DNA of 64,000 nucleotides from Pseudomonas cremoris (GCF_014230465.1 NZ_JAAXCY010000006.1:368822-432821), one strand, 5' to 3'. Counted from the first letter of the stretch, positions 1 to 8,523 are shown. The notes: generated by a model from the letters alone, not told the origin. Program-made: numbers and translations.

Positions 1-285
1 CACCAAGTCCACACGTTCCAACAGGTCGCGCACCTGCTCGCGCGTCGAGCCGCTGGCCTGTACGTCAGGGCGTTCCTGCTTATGCAGCAAATCGTGGGTG
101 ATATTCAGCGCGGCCATCACGGCGATACGGTCGGCGCCGATCACTTTGCCGCTGCTGCGGATTTCACGCATCTTGCCATCCAGGTAACGGGCGGCGCTCA
201 CTAGGTTGTTGCGCTCTTCCTGGGGACAGATGATCGAATACTCTTTGTCGAGGATCTGCACGGTGACGCTATTGCTTGAACTCAT
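1..285 (-). CDS. zapA: Cell division protein ZapA (partial, C-terminus cut by window edge)
   Basis: ZapA binds FtsZ in the cytoplasm and promotes bundling of Z-ring filaments. The 95 visible codons begin MSSSNSVTVQILDKEYSIIC and continue with the family pattern CPxEER, a conserved ARYLDGKMREIR helix, and IAVMAALNITHDLL. Only about ten C-terminal residues should be missing, judging from the usual length of about 105. The ATG at 285 overlaps the stop of the upstream coiled-coil gene by the four bases ATGA, so translation is probably coupled. In gammaproteobacteria 6S RNA usually lies just downstream of zapA, which here would be outside the window. Identification is firm; the end is unseen. Confidence 0.93.
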   Translation of the reverse strand, partial: MSSSNSVTVQILDKEYSIICPQEERNNLVSAARYLDGKMREIRSSGKVIGADRIAVMAALNITHDLLHKQERPDVQASGSTREQVRDLLERVDLV

Positions 286-491
286 GAGTCTTGCTCCAGG
301 GCCTTCAGGCGCGAAATCATCGATTCGACCTTACGCCGGGCGATTTCGTTTTTTTCAATGAGGTGAGCGCGTTCCTCGCGCCAGGTCTTTTCCTGAGCTA
401 ATAGGAGTCCGTTTTGACTCTTAAGTTGCTCGACCCGAGTAATTAGCAATTCGAGTCTGGCCATCAGCGCTTGCAGGTCGGTGTCTTCCAT
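282..491 (-). CDS. Small coiled-coil protein, TIGR02449 family, upstream of zapA
   Basis: A 69-residue cytoplasmic protein starting MEDTDLQALMARLELLI. It is almost entirely one predicted coiled coil: hydrophobic residues recur at heptad spacing (LMARLELLITRVEQLK, then IARRKVESMISRLKAL) and there is no proline after the start. An upstream in-frame start at 524 would add MPFIRQIQWNP, which looks like non-coding leader, so 491 is preferred. The stop overlaps zapA by four bases. Members of this family occur next to zapA in Pseudomonas. By size, shape and position it resembles E. coli ZapB, the coiled-coil partner of ZapA, but that function is inference. The 138 bp to ygfB is a divergent promoter region. 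Confidence 0.85.
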   Translation of the reverse strand: MEDTDLQALMARLELLITRVEQLKSQNGLLLAQEKTWREERAHLIEKNEIARRKVESMISRLKALEQDS

Positions 492-629
492 TGGGTTCCA
501 CTGGATTTGTCTGATGAATGGCAACTTCAGGATAAACGATCTGACGCCCTTGATAGTCTTGGTACGTCTGCCGGTGCTAGGATACAGCGCTCCATTCTAG
601 ACATTGCGCCGTCTGGCGCCTAGCTCACC

Positions 630-1187
630 ATGCCCATTCAGAACTCCCCGTACGACGCTTTTTCCAAACTGCTGAGCACCAGCGGCCACCCATGCTCGCC
701 TGCCGAACTGCACGGCGTGTTGCTGGGCCGCAGCTGCACCGGCGTTGGCTTTGATGCCGACAACTGGCTGGCCGATGTGGCCGAGCTGCTGGAAAAAGAA
801 CCCGAAGACAACGTGCGCAACGCGCTGATCGGCCTGCAGGAAATGGTCAAGGGCGAGCTGACCGGTGATGACGTCACCGTAGTCCTGCTGCTGCCGACCG
901 ATGACGCGCCGCTCACCGAGCGTGCCGCCGCCCTGGGCCAGTGGTGCCAGGGTTTCCTCCACGGTTTCGGCGTCAACGCCGGCGGCCTGGAACTGAGCAC
1001 CGACGCCAAGGAAGTGCTGCAGGACCTGGCAGCCATCTCCCAGGTGCAAGACGCCCTGGAAGAGTCCGAAGACGGTGAAGGCGACTACATGGAAGTCATG
1101 GAATACCTGCGCGTTGCGCCGCTGCTACTGTTCACCGAGACGCGCAAGTCCGCTGAACCTGCTGCGCCAAAGCCGTCGCTGCACTAA
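630..1187 (+). CDS. ygfB: YgfB/YecA family protein (UPF0149)
   Basis: A 185-residue all-helical cytoplasmic protein of the UPF0149 family. It shows the family pattern near the N-terminus ([19 protein letters not shown]), a central [14 protein letters not shown] stretch ([13 protein letters not shown]), and a C-terminal [13 protein letters not shown] motif. Length is normal for the family. In P. aeruginosa the YgfB protein has been linked to control of the ampDh3 amidase and beta-lactam tolerance through the regulator AlpA; whether that holds here is inference. It is the first gene of a run ygfB-pepP-ubiH-DUF4442-ubiI, with 20 bp to pepP. The ATG at 630 is the only start fitting the family N-terminus. 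Confidence 0.9.
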   Translation: MPIQNSPYDAFSKLLSTSGHPCSPAELHGVLLGRSCTGVGFDADNWLADVAELLEKEPEDNVRNALIGLQEMVKGELTGDDVTVVLLLPTDDAPLTERAAALGQWCQGFLHGFGVNAGGLELSTDAKEVLQDLAAISQVQDALEESEDGEGDYMEVMEYLRVAPLLLFTETRKSAEPAAPKPSLH

Positions 1188-1207
1188 GTAAGGAAGCCCA
1201 TCTGCCC

Positions 1208-2530
1208 ATGATTCATATCCCCAGAGCGGAATACACCCGGCGTCGCAAGGCGCTCATGGCGCAGATGGAACCCAACAGCATCGCGATCCTGCCGGCCGCC
1301 GCCGTGGCGATCCGCAACCGTGATGTCGAGCACGTGTACCGCCAGGACAGCGACTTCCAGTACCTGAGCGGCTTCCCGGAACCGGAAGCGGTGATCGTGC
1401 TGATGCCCGGCCGCCTGCACGGCGAGTACGTGCTGTTCTGCCGCGAGCGCAATGCCGAACGCGAACTGTGGGACGGCTTGCGCGCCGGTACCGAAGGCGC
1501 GATCCGCGACTTTGGCGCCGACGACGCATTTCCCATCACCGATATCGACGACATCCTGCCCGGCCTCATCGAAGGCCGCGACCGGGTGTATTCGGCCATG
1601 GGCAGCAATGCCGAATTTGACCGTCACCTGATGGAGTGGATCAACGTGATCCGCTCTAAGGCGCACCTTGGCGCCCAGCCACCGAACGAATTCGTTGCCC
1701 TGGATCATCTGCTGCACGACATGCGCCTGTATAAATCGGCGGCAGAAGTGAAGGTGATGCGCGAGGCTGCGCGAATCTCCTGTGCCGCCCATGTACGGGC
1801 GATGCAGGCCAGTCGTGCGGGGTTGCATGAGTTCAGCCTCGAAGCCGAGCTGGACTACGAATTCCGCAAGGGCGGCGCGAAAATGCCGGCCTACGGCTCC
1901 ATCGTCGCCGCCGGACGCAACAGCTGCATCCTGCATTACCAGCAGAATGACGCGGTGCTCAAGGACGGTGACCTGGTGCTGATCGACGCCGGTTGCGAGA
2001 TCGACTGCTATGCCAGCGATATCACCCGCACCTGGCCGGTCAACGGCAGGTTTTCGCCGGAGCAGAAGGCGATCTATGAAATTGTGCTGGCTTCCCAGGA
2101 AGCCGCCTTTGCCGAGATCGCCCCGGACAAGCATTGGAACCAGGCTCACGAAGCGACGGTGCAAGTCATCACCGCCGGGCTGGTCAAGCTGGGTTTGTTG
2201 CAGGGCGACGTCGACGAGTTGATCGCCAACGAAGCCTACAAAGCCTTCTACATGCACCGCGCCGGCCACTGGCTGGGCATGGATGTGCATGACGTGGGCG
2301 AGTACAAGGTGGGCGGTGAATGGCGGGTGCTGGAAGTTGGCATGGCGTTGACCGTGGAGCCGGGCATCTACATCGCACCGGACAACCAGAACGTGGCAAA
2401 GAAATGGCGTGGCATTGGCGTACGCATCGAGGACGACGTGGTAGTGACCAAGCAAGGCTGTGAAATCCTGACCGGCGGTGTACCCAAGGCGGTTGCCGAG
2501 ATCGAAGCGCTGATGGCGGCTGCTCGATGA
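1208..2530 (+). CDS. pepP: Xaa-Pro aminopeptidase
   Basis: A 440-residue cytoplasmic metallopeptidase that removes N-terminal residues preceding proline. It has the N-terminal aminopeptidase-P domain (about residues 1-135, with YLSGFPEPEAV) and the pita-bread catalytic domain (about 175-430). Metal ligands are visible as D260 and D271 in LIDAGCEIDCYASDITRTW, a histidine in GHWLGMDVHD, and glutamates in LTVEPGIY and GVRIEDDV; these bind two Mn2+ ions in the family. Length matches E. coli PepP (441). It ends in ATGA shared with the ubiH start. The pepP-ubiH linkage is conserved widely in gammaproteobacteria. Confidence 0.95.
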   Translation: MIHIPRAEYTRRRKALMAQMEPNSIAILPAAAVAIRNRDVEHVYRQDSDFQYLSGFPEPEAVIVLMPGRLHGEYVLFCRERNAERELWDGLRAGTEGAIRDFGADDAFPITDIDDILPGLIEGRDRVYSAMGSNAEFDRHLMEWINVIRSKAHLGAQPPNEFVALDHLLHDMRLYKSAAEVKVMREAARISCAAHVRAMQASRAGLHEFSLEAELDYEFRKGGAKMPAYGSIVAAGRNSCILHYQQNDAVLKDGDLVLIDAGCEIDCYASDITRTWPVNGRFSPEQKAIYEIVLASQEAAFAEIAPDKHWNQAHEATVQVITAGLVKLGLLQGDVDELIANEAYKAFYMHRAGHWLGMDVHDVGEYKVGGEWRVLEVGMALTVEPGIYIAPDNQNVAKKWRGIGVRIEDDVVVTKQGCEILTGGVPKAVAEIEALMAAAR

Positions 2531-3714
2531 GCCGCGTCAATCTGGCCATTATCGGTGGTGGCCTGGTAGGCGCCAGCCTGGCGCTGGCGTTGCAGGCCGG
2601 GGCCAAGGCCCGGGGCTGGAAGATCGTGCTGATCGAGCCGTTCGCCCCGGGTGACAGCTACCAACCGAGCTACGATGCGCGCTCATCCGCGCTGTCCTAC
2701 GGCGCCAAGCAGATTTATCAGCGCCTGGGCCTGTGGCAGGCCATCTCCCACCGCGCCGAGCCGATCAAGCAGATTCACGTGTCGGACCGTGGGCGTTTCT
2801 CCACCGCACGGTTGTCTGCCATGGAAGAGGGCGTGCCGGCCTTGGGTTATGTGGTGGAAAACGCCTGGCTCGGCCAATGCCTGTGGCAGGGCCTGGACAA
2901 GGACGTGGTCAGCTGGCGCTGCCCGGCCGAGGTCACGCGCATGGAACCGCTGCCCGATGGCTATCGCCTGACCCTCAACGATGAAACCGTGCTGGAGTGC
3001 GACCTTGCAGTTCTGGCTGACGGCGGCCGCTCCGGCCTGCGCGAGCAACTGGGTATTGGCGTGAAAACCCGCCCGTACAACCAGAGCGCGCTGATCGCCA
3101 ACATCACCCCGAGCGAAGCCCACAACGGCGAAGCCTTCGAGCGCTTTACCGACGACGGCCCGATGGCGTTGCTGCCGCTGCCGGATAACCGTTGTGCACT
3201 GGTGTGGACACGTATCGGCATGGACGCCCAGCGCCTGGCCAACCTTGACGAGCGCGCCTTTCTCAGCGAATTGCAGGGCGTGTTCGGCTACCGCCTGGGC
3301 ACGCTGAAACAAGTGGGTGCACGTCACCTGTATCCGCTGACCCTGGTGGAAGCCGAAGAACAAGTACGCTCGCACCTGGCGATCCTCGGCAACGCCGCCC
3401 ACAGCCTGCACCCGATTGCCGGACAGGGTTTCAACCTGTCCCTGCGCGATGCGAATGCCTTGGCCGAGGCCCTGCTGGCCGGGCCTGCGGTGCCCGGCGA
3501 CTTGGCAACGCTGCAAAGCTATCGCGAGCGCCAGCGCCTCGACCAAAAACTGACCGTAGGCTTTTCCGACCAGGTCACACGGCTGTTTGGCAGCGCCCAA
3601 CCGTTGGTCGCGCTAGGCCGCAACATGGGCCTGCTGGGGCTGGACTTGTTGCCGCCGGCCAAGCGTTGGTTCGCCCGTCAGGCCATGGGCCTGGGCACGC
3701 GCCCCGATGCGTAA
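2527..3714 (+). CDS. ubiH: 2-octaprenyl-6-methoxyphenol hydroxylase
   Basis: A 395-residue FAD-dependent monooxygenase of ubiquinone synthesis, associated with the inner membrane. The Rossmann dinucleotide motif is at residues 5-20 ([17 protein letters not shown]), [15 protein letters not shown] carries the DxR/S region that contacts substrate and FAD, and [19 protein letters not shown] near residue 288 is the UbiH/COQ6 signature. Its start overlaps pepP by four bases and its end overlaps the next gene by eight, so the genes are tightly coupled. UbiH versus UbiF/UbiI is decided by gene order and the HxIxGQGFN form; the family assignment is certain and the exact ring position is very likely. 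Confidence 0.93.
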   Translation: MSRVNLAIIGGGLVGASLALALQAGAKARGWKIVLIEPFAPGDSYQPSYDARSSALSYGAKQIYQRLGLWQAISHRAEPIKQIHVSDRGRFSTARLSAMEEGVPALGYVVENAWLGQCLWQGLDKDVVSWRCPAEVTRMEPLPDGYRLTLNDETVLECDLAVLADGGRSGLREQLGIGVKTRPYNQSALIANITPSEAHNGEAFERFTDDGPMALLPLPDNRCALVWTRIGMDAQRLANLDERAFLSELQGVFGYRLGTLKQVGARHLYPLTLVEAEEQVRSHLAILGNAAHSLHPIAGQGFNLSLRDANALAEALLAGPAVPGDLATLQSYRERQRLDQKLTVGFSDQVTRLFGSAQPLVALGRNMGLLGLDLLPPAKRWFARQAMGLGTRPDA

Positions 3715-4192
3715 CTGGCTGACCCAGCGCTTGGGCAAGGCGCGGTTGTTGCGTTGGTTCCTGACCTTGTACCCGCCGTACCTCGGCGCGGGCGTGCGGG
3801 TACAGGAACTCAGTGCGGATTTTCGCCATGTGAAAGTGCGCATGGGCCTGGGCTGGTACAACCGCAATTACGTCGGCACGCAGTTTGGCGGCAGCCTGTA
3901 TTCGATGGTCGACCCGTTCTACATGCTGCTGTTGATGGAGAACCTGGGGCGCGACTACATCGTCTGGGACAAGGCCGCGAGCATTGATTTCATTTCGCCG
4001 GGCAGAGGCCCGGTGTACGCCGAATTTTCTATCGACGATGCCTTGCTGGACGAGATTCGCAGACAGACCGAAGGTGGTGACAAGTACCTGCCCCACCTCA
4101 AGGTACAGATTCATGACGGCTCCGGCACCCTGGTGGCGCGTGTCGACAAAACCCTTTACGTGCGGCGCAAGCCGCCAGCGAGACAGGCTTAA
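3707..4192 (+). CDS. DUF4442 hotdog-fold protein between ubiH and ubiI
   Basis: A 161-residue protein of the DUF4442 family, which has the hotdog (thioesterase-like) fold. Visible family features are [20 protein letters not shown] followed by the helix [15 protein letters not shown], then the strand block [14 protein letters not shown] and the last strand [12 protein letters not shown]. The conserved N-Y-x-G-T-x-F-G-G segment is where thioesterases of this fold place their active site. It begins eight bases inside ubiH and ends three bases before ubiI, so it is co-transcribed with two ubiquinone hydroxylase genes. No direct role in ubiquinone synthesis is established; a link to lipid or acyl-CoA handling is only inference. 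Confidence 0.85.
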   Translation: MRNWLTQRLGKARLLRWFLTLYPPYLGAGVRVQELSADFRHVKVRMGLGWYNRNYVGTQFGGSLYSMVDPFYMLLLMENLGRDYIVWDKAASIDFISPGRGPVYAEFSIDDALLDEIRRQTEGGDKYLPHLKVQIHDGSGTLVARVDKTLYVRRKPPARQA

Positions 4193-4195
4193 AGC

Positions 4196-5419
4196 ATGGA
4201 CATGCGCGCAGATGTGCTGATTGTCGGGGCCGGAATGGTCGGAAGCGCCTTGGCGCTGGCGTTGCAGGGCAGTGGCCTGCAGGTGCTGCTGCTCGACGGC
4301 AGCCCGCTGAGCGTCAAGCCGTTCGACCGTGACGCAGCGTTCGAACCCCGCGTAAGCGCCTTGTCGGCCGCCAGCCAGCGCATCCTGGAGCGTCTTGGCG
4401 TGTGGGACGGCATCGTCGAACGGCGCGCCAGCCCGTACGGCGAAATGCAGGTGTGGGACGGCAGTGGCACCGGGCAGATCCACTTTTCAGCCGCCAGTGT
4501 GCACGCCGAAGTGTTGGGGCATATCGTCGAGAACCGCGTGGTTCAAGACGCCTTGCTTGATCGCCTGCACGACTGCGACCTGGGCCTGCTGGCCAACGCA
4601 CGCCTGGAGCAGATGCGCCGCTCCGGCGACGACTGGCTGCTGACCCTGGCCGATGGCCGCAAGCTGCGTGCACCGCTGGTGGTGGCGGCCGACGGCGCCA
4701 ACTCCGCCGTGCGCCGCCTGACCGGCACCGCAACCCGCGAATGGGATTACCTGCATAACGCCATCGTTACTAGCGTACGCAGCAGCCAGCCGCACCAGCG
4801 CACGGCGTGGCAGAGGTTTACCGACACCGGCCCGCTGGCGTTTTTGCCGCTGGTGCGCGATGGGCAGGAGGATTGGTGTTCGATCGTCTGGTCGACCACG
4901 CCGGCTGAGTCGGAGCGCTTGATGGCGCTGGATGATGAACGCTTCTGCCGTGAACTGGAACGCGCCTTTGAAGGGCGACTGGGGACGGTGATCAGCGCCG
5001 ATCCACGTGTTTGCGTGCCATTGCGTCAACGTCACGCCAAGCGCTACGTGGCCGAAGGCCTGGCGTTGATCGGCGACGCCGCCCACGTGATTCATCCTTT
5101 GGCCGGGCAGGGTGTGAACCTGGGCTTCCTGGATGCGGCGACCTTGGCAGAGGTGCTGTTGTCGGCAGCCGAACGCGGCGAGCGCCTGGCGGATGTGAAA
5201 GTACTGAGCCGCTACGAGCGTCGGCGCATGCCCCACAACCTGGCGTTGATGGCGGCGATGGAAGGGTTTGAGCGGTTGTTCCAGGCCGACCAATTGCCGC
5301 TGCGCTGGTTGCGCAACGCCGGCTTGAAGCTGGTTGATCAGATGCCCGAAGCCAAGGCGGTGTTCGTGCGACAAGCCCTCGGCCTGTCTGGCGATCTCCC
5401 TGACCTGGCAAAACCCTAA
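4196..5419 (+). CDS. ubiI: UbiH/UbiI/VisC-type FAD hydroxylase (2-octaprenylphenol hydroxylase)
   Basis: A 407-residue flavoprotein monooxygenase, paralogous to UbiH two genes upstream. Residues 5-20 form the FAD-binding beta-alpha-beta (DVLIVGAGMVGSALALAL), EPRVSALSAASQRIL is the ExRxSA region, and GDAAHVIHPLAGQGVNLGF near residue 291 is the family signature. UbiI hydroxylates C5 of the ring in ubiquinone synthesis, which fits its location with ubiH. It is the last gene of the five-gene run. The intergenic region that follows holds a degenerate REP and inverted repeats. Distinguishing UbiI from UbiF rests on context, so the symbol is slightly less sure than the family. Confidence 0.88.
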   Translation: MDMRADVLIVGAGMVGSALALALQGSGLQVLLLDGSPLSVKPFDRDAAFEPRVSALSAASQRILERLGVWDGIVERRASPYGEMQVWDGSGTGQIHFSAASVHAEVLGHIVENRVVQDALLDRLHDCDLGLLANARLEQMRRSGDDWLLTLADGRKLRAPLVVAADGANSAVRRLTGTATREWDYLHNAIVTSVRSSQPHQRTAWQRFTDTGPLAFLPLVRDGQEDWCSIVWSTTPAESERLMALDDERFCRELERAFEGRLGTVISADPRVCVPLRQRHAKRYVAEGLALIGDAAHVIHPLAGQGVNLGFLDAATLAEVLLSAAERGERLADVKVLSRYERRRMPHNLALMAAMEGFERLFQADQLPLRWLRNAGLKLVDQMPEAKAVFVRQALGLSGDLPDLAKP

Positions 5420-5438
5420 GTTTGAAAAGCGTTCACCT

Positions 5439-5462
5439 GTGGGAGCCGGGCTTGCCCGCGAT
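5439..5462 (+). repeat. Degenerate single REP
   Basis: A single half-element, GTGGGAGCCGGGCTTGCCCG followed by CGAT, twenty bases after ubiI. It differs from the common unit by CC instead of C and GCCCGCGA instead of GCTCGCGA. No clear partner in inverted orientation follows within 80 bp. Confidence 0.7.
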
Positions 5463-5498
5463 GGGGCCGTCAGTCCCACCGCAAAAACAGCCCATGCA

Positions 5499-5569
5499 AC
5501 ATCTGGTAACGCCTCCACCGAGCGTTACCAAATGTGAGTCCTTATCATTTGCTCTCTTTTTGCAAATGA
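5499..5569 (+). promoter_or_regulatory. Two inverted repeats in the leader of the ferric-binding-protein gene
   Basis: First repeat: arms ACATCTGGTAACGC (5499-5512) and GCGTTACCAAATGT (5522-5535), fourteen bases with one mismatch and a nine-base loop. Second: TCATTTGC (5545-5552) and GCAAATGA (5562-5569), perfect, again with a nine-base loop, ending against the GAGAG ribosome-binding site of the gene at 5582. Arms resembling TTATCATTTGC and GCAAATGAGA look like Fur half-sites in outward-facing order, but there is no intact 19-bp Fur box. Whether these act as DNA operators or RNA hairpins is unknown. Confidence 0.5.
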
Positions 5570-5581
5570 GAGACCGCACCC

Positions 5582-6586
5582 ATGTTGGCACCCAAGCGCC
5601 TCCTGACTGCCCTGGCACTCACCCTTATCGGCAGCACCACCGCGCAGGCGGCCGACGAAGTCGTGGTCTACTCATCGCGCATCGACGAACTGATCAAGCC
5701 GGTATTCGACGCCTACACCCAGAAGACCGGCGTCCAGATCAAGTTCATCACCGACAAGGAAGCCCCGCTGATGCAGCGCATCAAGGCCGAGGGCGAAAAC
5801 GCCACCGCTGACCTGTTGCTCACCGTCGATGCTGGCAACCTGTGGCAGGCCGAGCAAATGGGCATCCTGCAACCGTTCACCTCCCCGGTGATCGACAAGA
5901 ATATTCCCCTGCAATATCGCTCCTCGAGCCACGCCTGGACCGGCTTGAGCCTGCGTGCACGGACCATCGCCTATTCCACCGATCGCGTAAAACCGGGTGA
6001 CCTCACCACCTACGAAGCGCTGGCCGACAAACAGTGGGAAGGCCGCCTGTGCCTGCGTACCGCGAAGAAGGTCTACAACCAGTCGCTGACCGCCACCCTG
6101 ATCGAAACCCATGGCGCGGCCAAGACCGAAGAAATCGTCAAGGGATGGGTCAACAACCTGTCTACCGATGTGTTCTCGGATGACATCGCAGTGCTGGAAG
6201 CGATCAATGCCGGGCAGTGCGACGTGGGCATCGTCAATACCTACTACTACGGCCGCTTGCACAAGCAGAACCCAAACCTGGCAGTGAAGCTGTTCTGGCC
6301 GAACCAGGGCGACCGTGGCGTGCATGTGAACCTGTCGGGCATCGGCCTGACGAAGAATGCGCCGCACCCGGAAGCGGCCAAGGCATTGGTGGAGTGGATG
6401 ACCACGCCTGAGGCGCAGAAGATCTTTGCCGATGTGAACCAAGAGTTCCCGGCCAACCCTGCCGTACCGCCGTCAGCCGAAGTGGCGACGTGGGGCAAGT
6501 TCGTGGCAGACACCCTGCCGGTGGAAGTGGCGGGTAAGCGCCAGGCCGAGGCGATCCGCTTGATGGATCGCGCCGGCTGGAACTAA
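5582..6586 (+). CDS. Ferric iron ABC transporter, periplasmic binding protein (FbpA/FutA type)
   Basis: A 334-residue periplasmic Fe3+ binding protein. A Sec signal peptide covers residues 1-23 (K-R, then [17 protein letters not shown], cleaved before DEVVVYSSR). The mature start [19 protein letters not shown] is characteristic of the FbpA/AfuA group, and NTYYYGRL near residue 220 supplies the tyrosine ligands used by this family. Length is standard. A permease gene follows after a REPIN, forming a two-gene unit with no ATPase gene. Regulation by iron is expected for the family; the leader carries Fur-like half-sites but no perfect box. Confidence 0.9.
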   Translation: MLAPKRLLTALALTLIGSTTAQAADEVVVYSSRIDELIKPVFDAYTQKTGVQIKFITDKEAPLMQRIKAEGENATADLLLTVDAGNLWQAEQMGILQPFTSPVIDKNIPLQYRSSSHAWTGLSLRARTIAYSTDRVKPGDLTTYEALADKQWEGRLCLRTAKKVYNQSLTATLIETHGAAKTEEIVKGWVNNLSTDVFSDDIAVLEAINAGQCDVGIVNTYYYGRLHKQNPNLAVKLFWPNQGDRGVHVNLSGIGLTKNAPHPEAAKALVEWMTTPEAQKIFADVNQEFPANPAVPPSAEVATWGKFVADTLPVEVAGKRQAEAIRLMDRAGWN

Positions 6587-6616
6587 GTACAATCTACAGG
6601 GCGCCGCAGATCTAAA

Positions 6617-6705
6617 TGTGGGAGCGGGCTTGCTCGCGAAGGCGGTGTATCAGTCGATAAATAGGTGACTGATACACCGCCTTCGCGAGCAAGCCCGCTC
6701 CCACA
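6617..6705. repeat. REPIN (two inverted REP units)
   Basis: TGTGGGAGCGGGCTTGCTCG at the left and its inverse ending GCTCCCACA at the right, with the inner arms GGCGGTGTATCAGTC and GACTGATACACCGCC also pairing, so the whole 89 bp folds as one long hairpin. It lies between the binding-protein and permease genes and could reduce read-through between them. Confidence 0.9.
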
Positions 6706-6750
6706 TTGGTTAGTGGTGACTTCAAGATACCCTTTCACTGAGAACTGACT

Positions 6751-8367
6751 TTGGCCCACCCCGCTCAACGCCGCTGGTACCTGCCGGTGTTCACCGTCGC
6801 CGCCCTGGTGCTACTGCCGCTGAGCGTGCTGCTGCTGTCCTGGCAAAGCATCGATGCGCAAATCTGGTCCCATCTCTGGGAAACCCAGATGCCACGCTTG
6901 CTGGGCAACACCCTGACCCTGGTGCTGGGCGTGGGCGTCGGCGTGACCTTGCTCGGCGTGAGCCTGGCCTGGCTTACCAGCCTCTGCGAATTCCCCGGGC
7001 GGCGCTGGCTCGATTGGGCGCTGATGCTGCCTTTTGCGATCCCCGCTTATGTACTGGCCTTTGTATTTGTCGGCCTGTTGGACTTTGCGGGCCCGGTGCA
7101 AACCCTGCTGCGTGAATGGTTTGGCACAAGCCTGCGTTTGCCACGTGTGCGCTCTACCAGCGGTGTGATCATCGTCTTGGTGCTGGTGTTTTATCCCTAC
7201 GTCTACCTGCTGGCGCGTACCGCGTTCCTGGCGCAGGGCAAAGGCTTGATGGAAGCTGCACGGGTGCTCGGGCAATCGCCGTGGCAGGCGTTCTGGCGCG
7301 TAGCCCTGCCGATGGCGCGGCCGGCGATTGGGGCGGGCGTGGCGCTGGCGTTGATGGAAACCCTGGCGGATTTCGGCGCGGTCTCGGTGTTCAATTTCGA
7401 CACCTTCACCACCGCCATCTACAAGACCTGGTACGGCTTTTTCAGTCTGTCCAGCGCGGCCCAACTCGCCAGCCTGTTGCTGCTGGTGGTGATGCTGGTG
7501 CTGTATGGCGAGCGCCGCGCCCGTGGCGCCAGCCGCCCGAGCAATGAACGGCCACGGGGCAAGGCGCTGTATCACCTGCGCGGTTTCAAGGCGGTAGCGG
7601 CCAGCACTTGGTGCGGTTTGGTATTCGCCTGTGCCTTTGTCATCCCGATGCTGCAACTGGTCGCCTGGTTCTGGCAACGTGGTCGCTTCGATCTGGATGA
7701 GCGCTATTCGGGCCTGATCCTCCACACCCTCTACCTGGGCGGTATTGCAGCCCTTATCACCGTCAGCGTGGCGCTGGTGCTGGCGTTTGCCAACCGCCTG
7801 GCACCCACACGGGCAATCCGCTCTGGCATTAGCCTGGCCAATGTTGGTTACGCTTTGCCGGGCTCAGTGCTGGCTGTGTCGATCATGTTGGCATTCAGCT
7901 ACCTGGATCGAGAGCTGGTAGTGCCGCTGTCAGGTTGGCTCGGCGGGGCGGGCAAGCCGTTGCTGCTGGGCAGTCTGTCAGCGCTGGTGCTGGCGTATCT
8001 GGTGCGCTTCCTGGCGGTGGCCTATGGACCGCTGGAAAACAGCCTGGCGCGAATCCGCCCATCGTTGCCGGAGGCCGCGCGCAGTCTTGGTGTGAGCGGA
8101 CCGCGACTGTTTTGCAAAGTGTATCTGCCGTTGTTGCTGCCGGGGACGCTGAGCGCAGCGCTGCTAGTCTTTGTCGATGTGCTCAAGGAAATGCCCGCAA
8201 CCCTGCTGATGCGCCCGTTCGGCTGGGACACCCTGGCGGTTCGCATCTTTGAAATGACCAGTGAAGGCGAGTGGGCGCGGGCCTCATTGCCGGCGTTGAC
8301 CCTGGTGTTGGTAGGCCTGCTGCCAGTGATCGGGCTGATTCGACGCTCCGCACGGCAAATCGGTTAG
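6751..8367 (+). CDS. Ferric iron ABC transporter, permease (FbpB type)
   Basis: A 538-residue inner-membrane permease made of two fused binding-protein-dependent transport domains, about twelve membrane segments in all. The two EAA loops that contact the ATPase are visible at EAARVLGQSPWQAFWRVALP (about residue 168) and EAARSLGVSGPRLFCKVYLP (about 448). Length is that of FbpB/AfuB/SfuB proteins. The start is TTG at 6751 (MAHPAQRRWYLPVF), giving the usual short cytoplasmic lead before the first membrane segment. No FbpC-type ATPase is adjacent; the next gene is gcvT, so the ATPase must be encoded elsewhere or shared. Confidence 0.9.
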   Translation: MAHPAQRRWYLPVFTVAALVLLPLSVLLLSWQSIDAQIWSHLWETQMPRLLGNTLTLVLGVGVGVTLLGVSLAWLTSLCEFPGRRWLDWALMLPFAIPAYVLAFVFVGLLDFAGPVQTLLREWFGTSLRLPRVRSTSGVIIVLVLVFYPYVYLLARTAFLAQGKGLMEAARVLGQSPWQAFWRVALPMARPAIGAGVALALMETLADFGAVSVFNFDTFTTAIYKTWYGFFSLSSAAQLASLLLLVVMLVLYGERRARGASRPSNERPRGKALYHLRGFKAVAASTWCGLVFACAFVIPMLQLVAWFWQRGRFDLDERYSGLILHTLYLGGIAALITVSVALVLAFANRLAPTRAIRSGISLANVGYALPGSVLAVSIMLAFSYLDRELVVPLSGWLGGAGKPLLLGSLSALVLAYLVRFLAVAYGPLENSLARIRPSLPEAARSLGVSGPRLFCKVYLPLLLPGTLSAALLVFVDVLKEMPATLLMRPFGWDTLAVRIFEMTSEGEWARASLPALTLVLVGLLPVIGLIRRSARQIG

Positions 8368-8390
8368 GTGCCAGTCCTACGGCTTGCGGC

Positions 8391-8396
8391 TACAAT
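8391..8396 (+). promoter_or_regulatory. Probable -10 box of gcvT
   Basis: TACAAT, within GGCTACAATGCGCGG, is a near-consensus sigma-70 -10 element 128 bases upstream of the gcvT start. A convincing -35 hexamer is not seen at 16-18 bp spacing, so activation by a regulator may be needed. It sets the start of the structured leader at about 8403. Confidence 0.5.
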
Positions 8397-8402
8397 GCGC
8401 GG

Positions 8403-8523
8403 CATTCGGTGCGCTCCGTCTTTCGGATCGGGTTGCTGCATGTGGCTGCAAGCCTTGTAAATCAAGGCGTCCAGCGCAAACAGCAACGCTGCGCACCTTC
8501 GCCAAGCCCGGAAGGAGAAACCC
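8403..8523 (+). ncRNA. Structured 5' leader of gcvT, candidate riboswitch or regulatory RNA
   Basis: The leader can form nested perfect helices: GGTGCGC (8408-8414) with GCGCACC (8491-8497); hairpin TCCG-TCTTT-CGGA (8415-8427); GTTGCTG (8432-8438) with CAGCAAC (8481-8487); and hairpin GCCTTG-TAAAT-CAAGGC (8452-8468). An alternative CAGCG/CGCTG hairpin (8472-8491) competes with two of these. GGGTT at 8430-8434 could pair with AACCC at the ribosome-binding site/start junction, which would exclude the second long helix. The conserved sequence elements of the known glycine riboswitch were not recognised. Structure is seen by eye only; function is inference. Confidence 0.45.

Noticed and set aside
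1184..2455. 423-codon minus-strand frame opposite pepP
   Set aside because: Composition is rich in His, Gln and Val with no motifs, typical of an antisense shadow of a GC-rich gene.
5422..5811. 129-codon plus-strand frame after ubiI
   Set aside because: It runs through a REP and inverted repeats and then overlaps the binding-protein gene in another frame; no start signal or motif.
8403..8523. Known glycine riboswitch ahead of gcvT
   Set aside because: The conserved sequence elements of the glycine aptamer and its usual tandem form were not recognised, so the leader is listed as unclassified.
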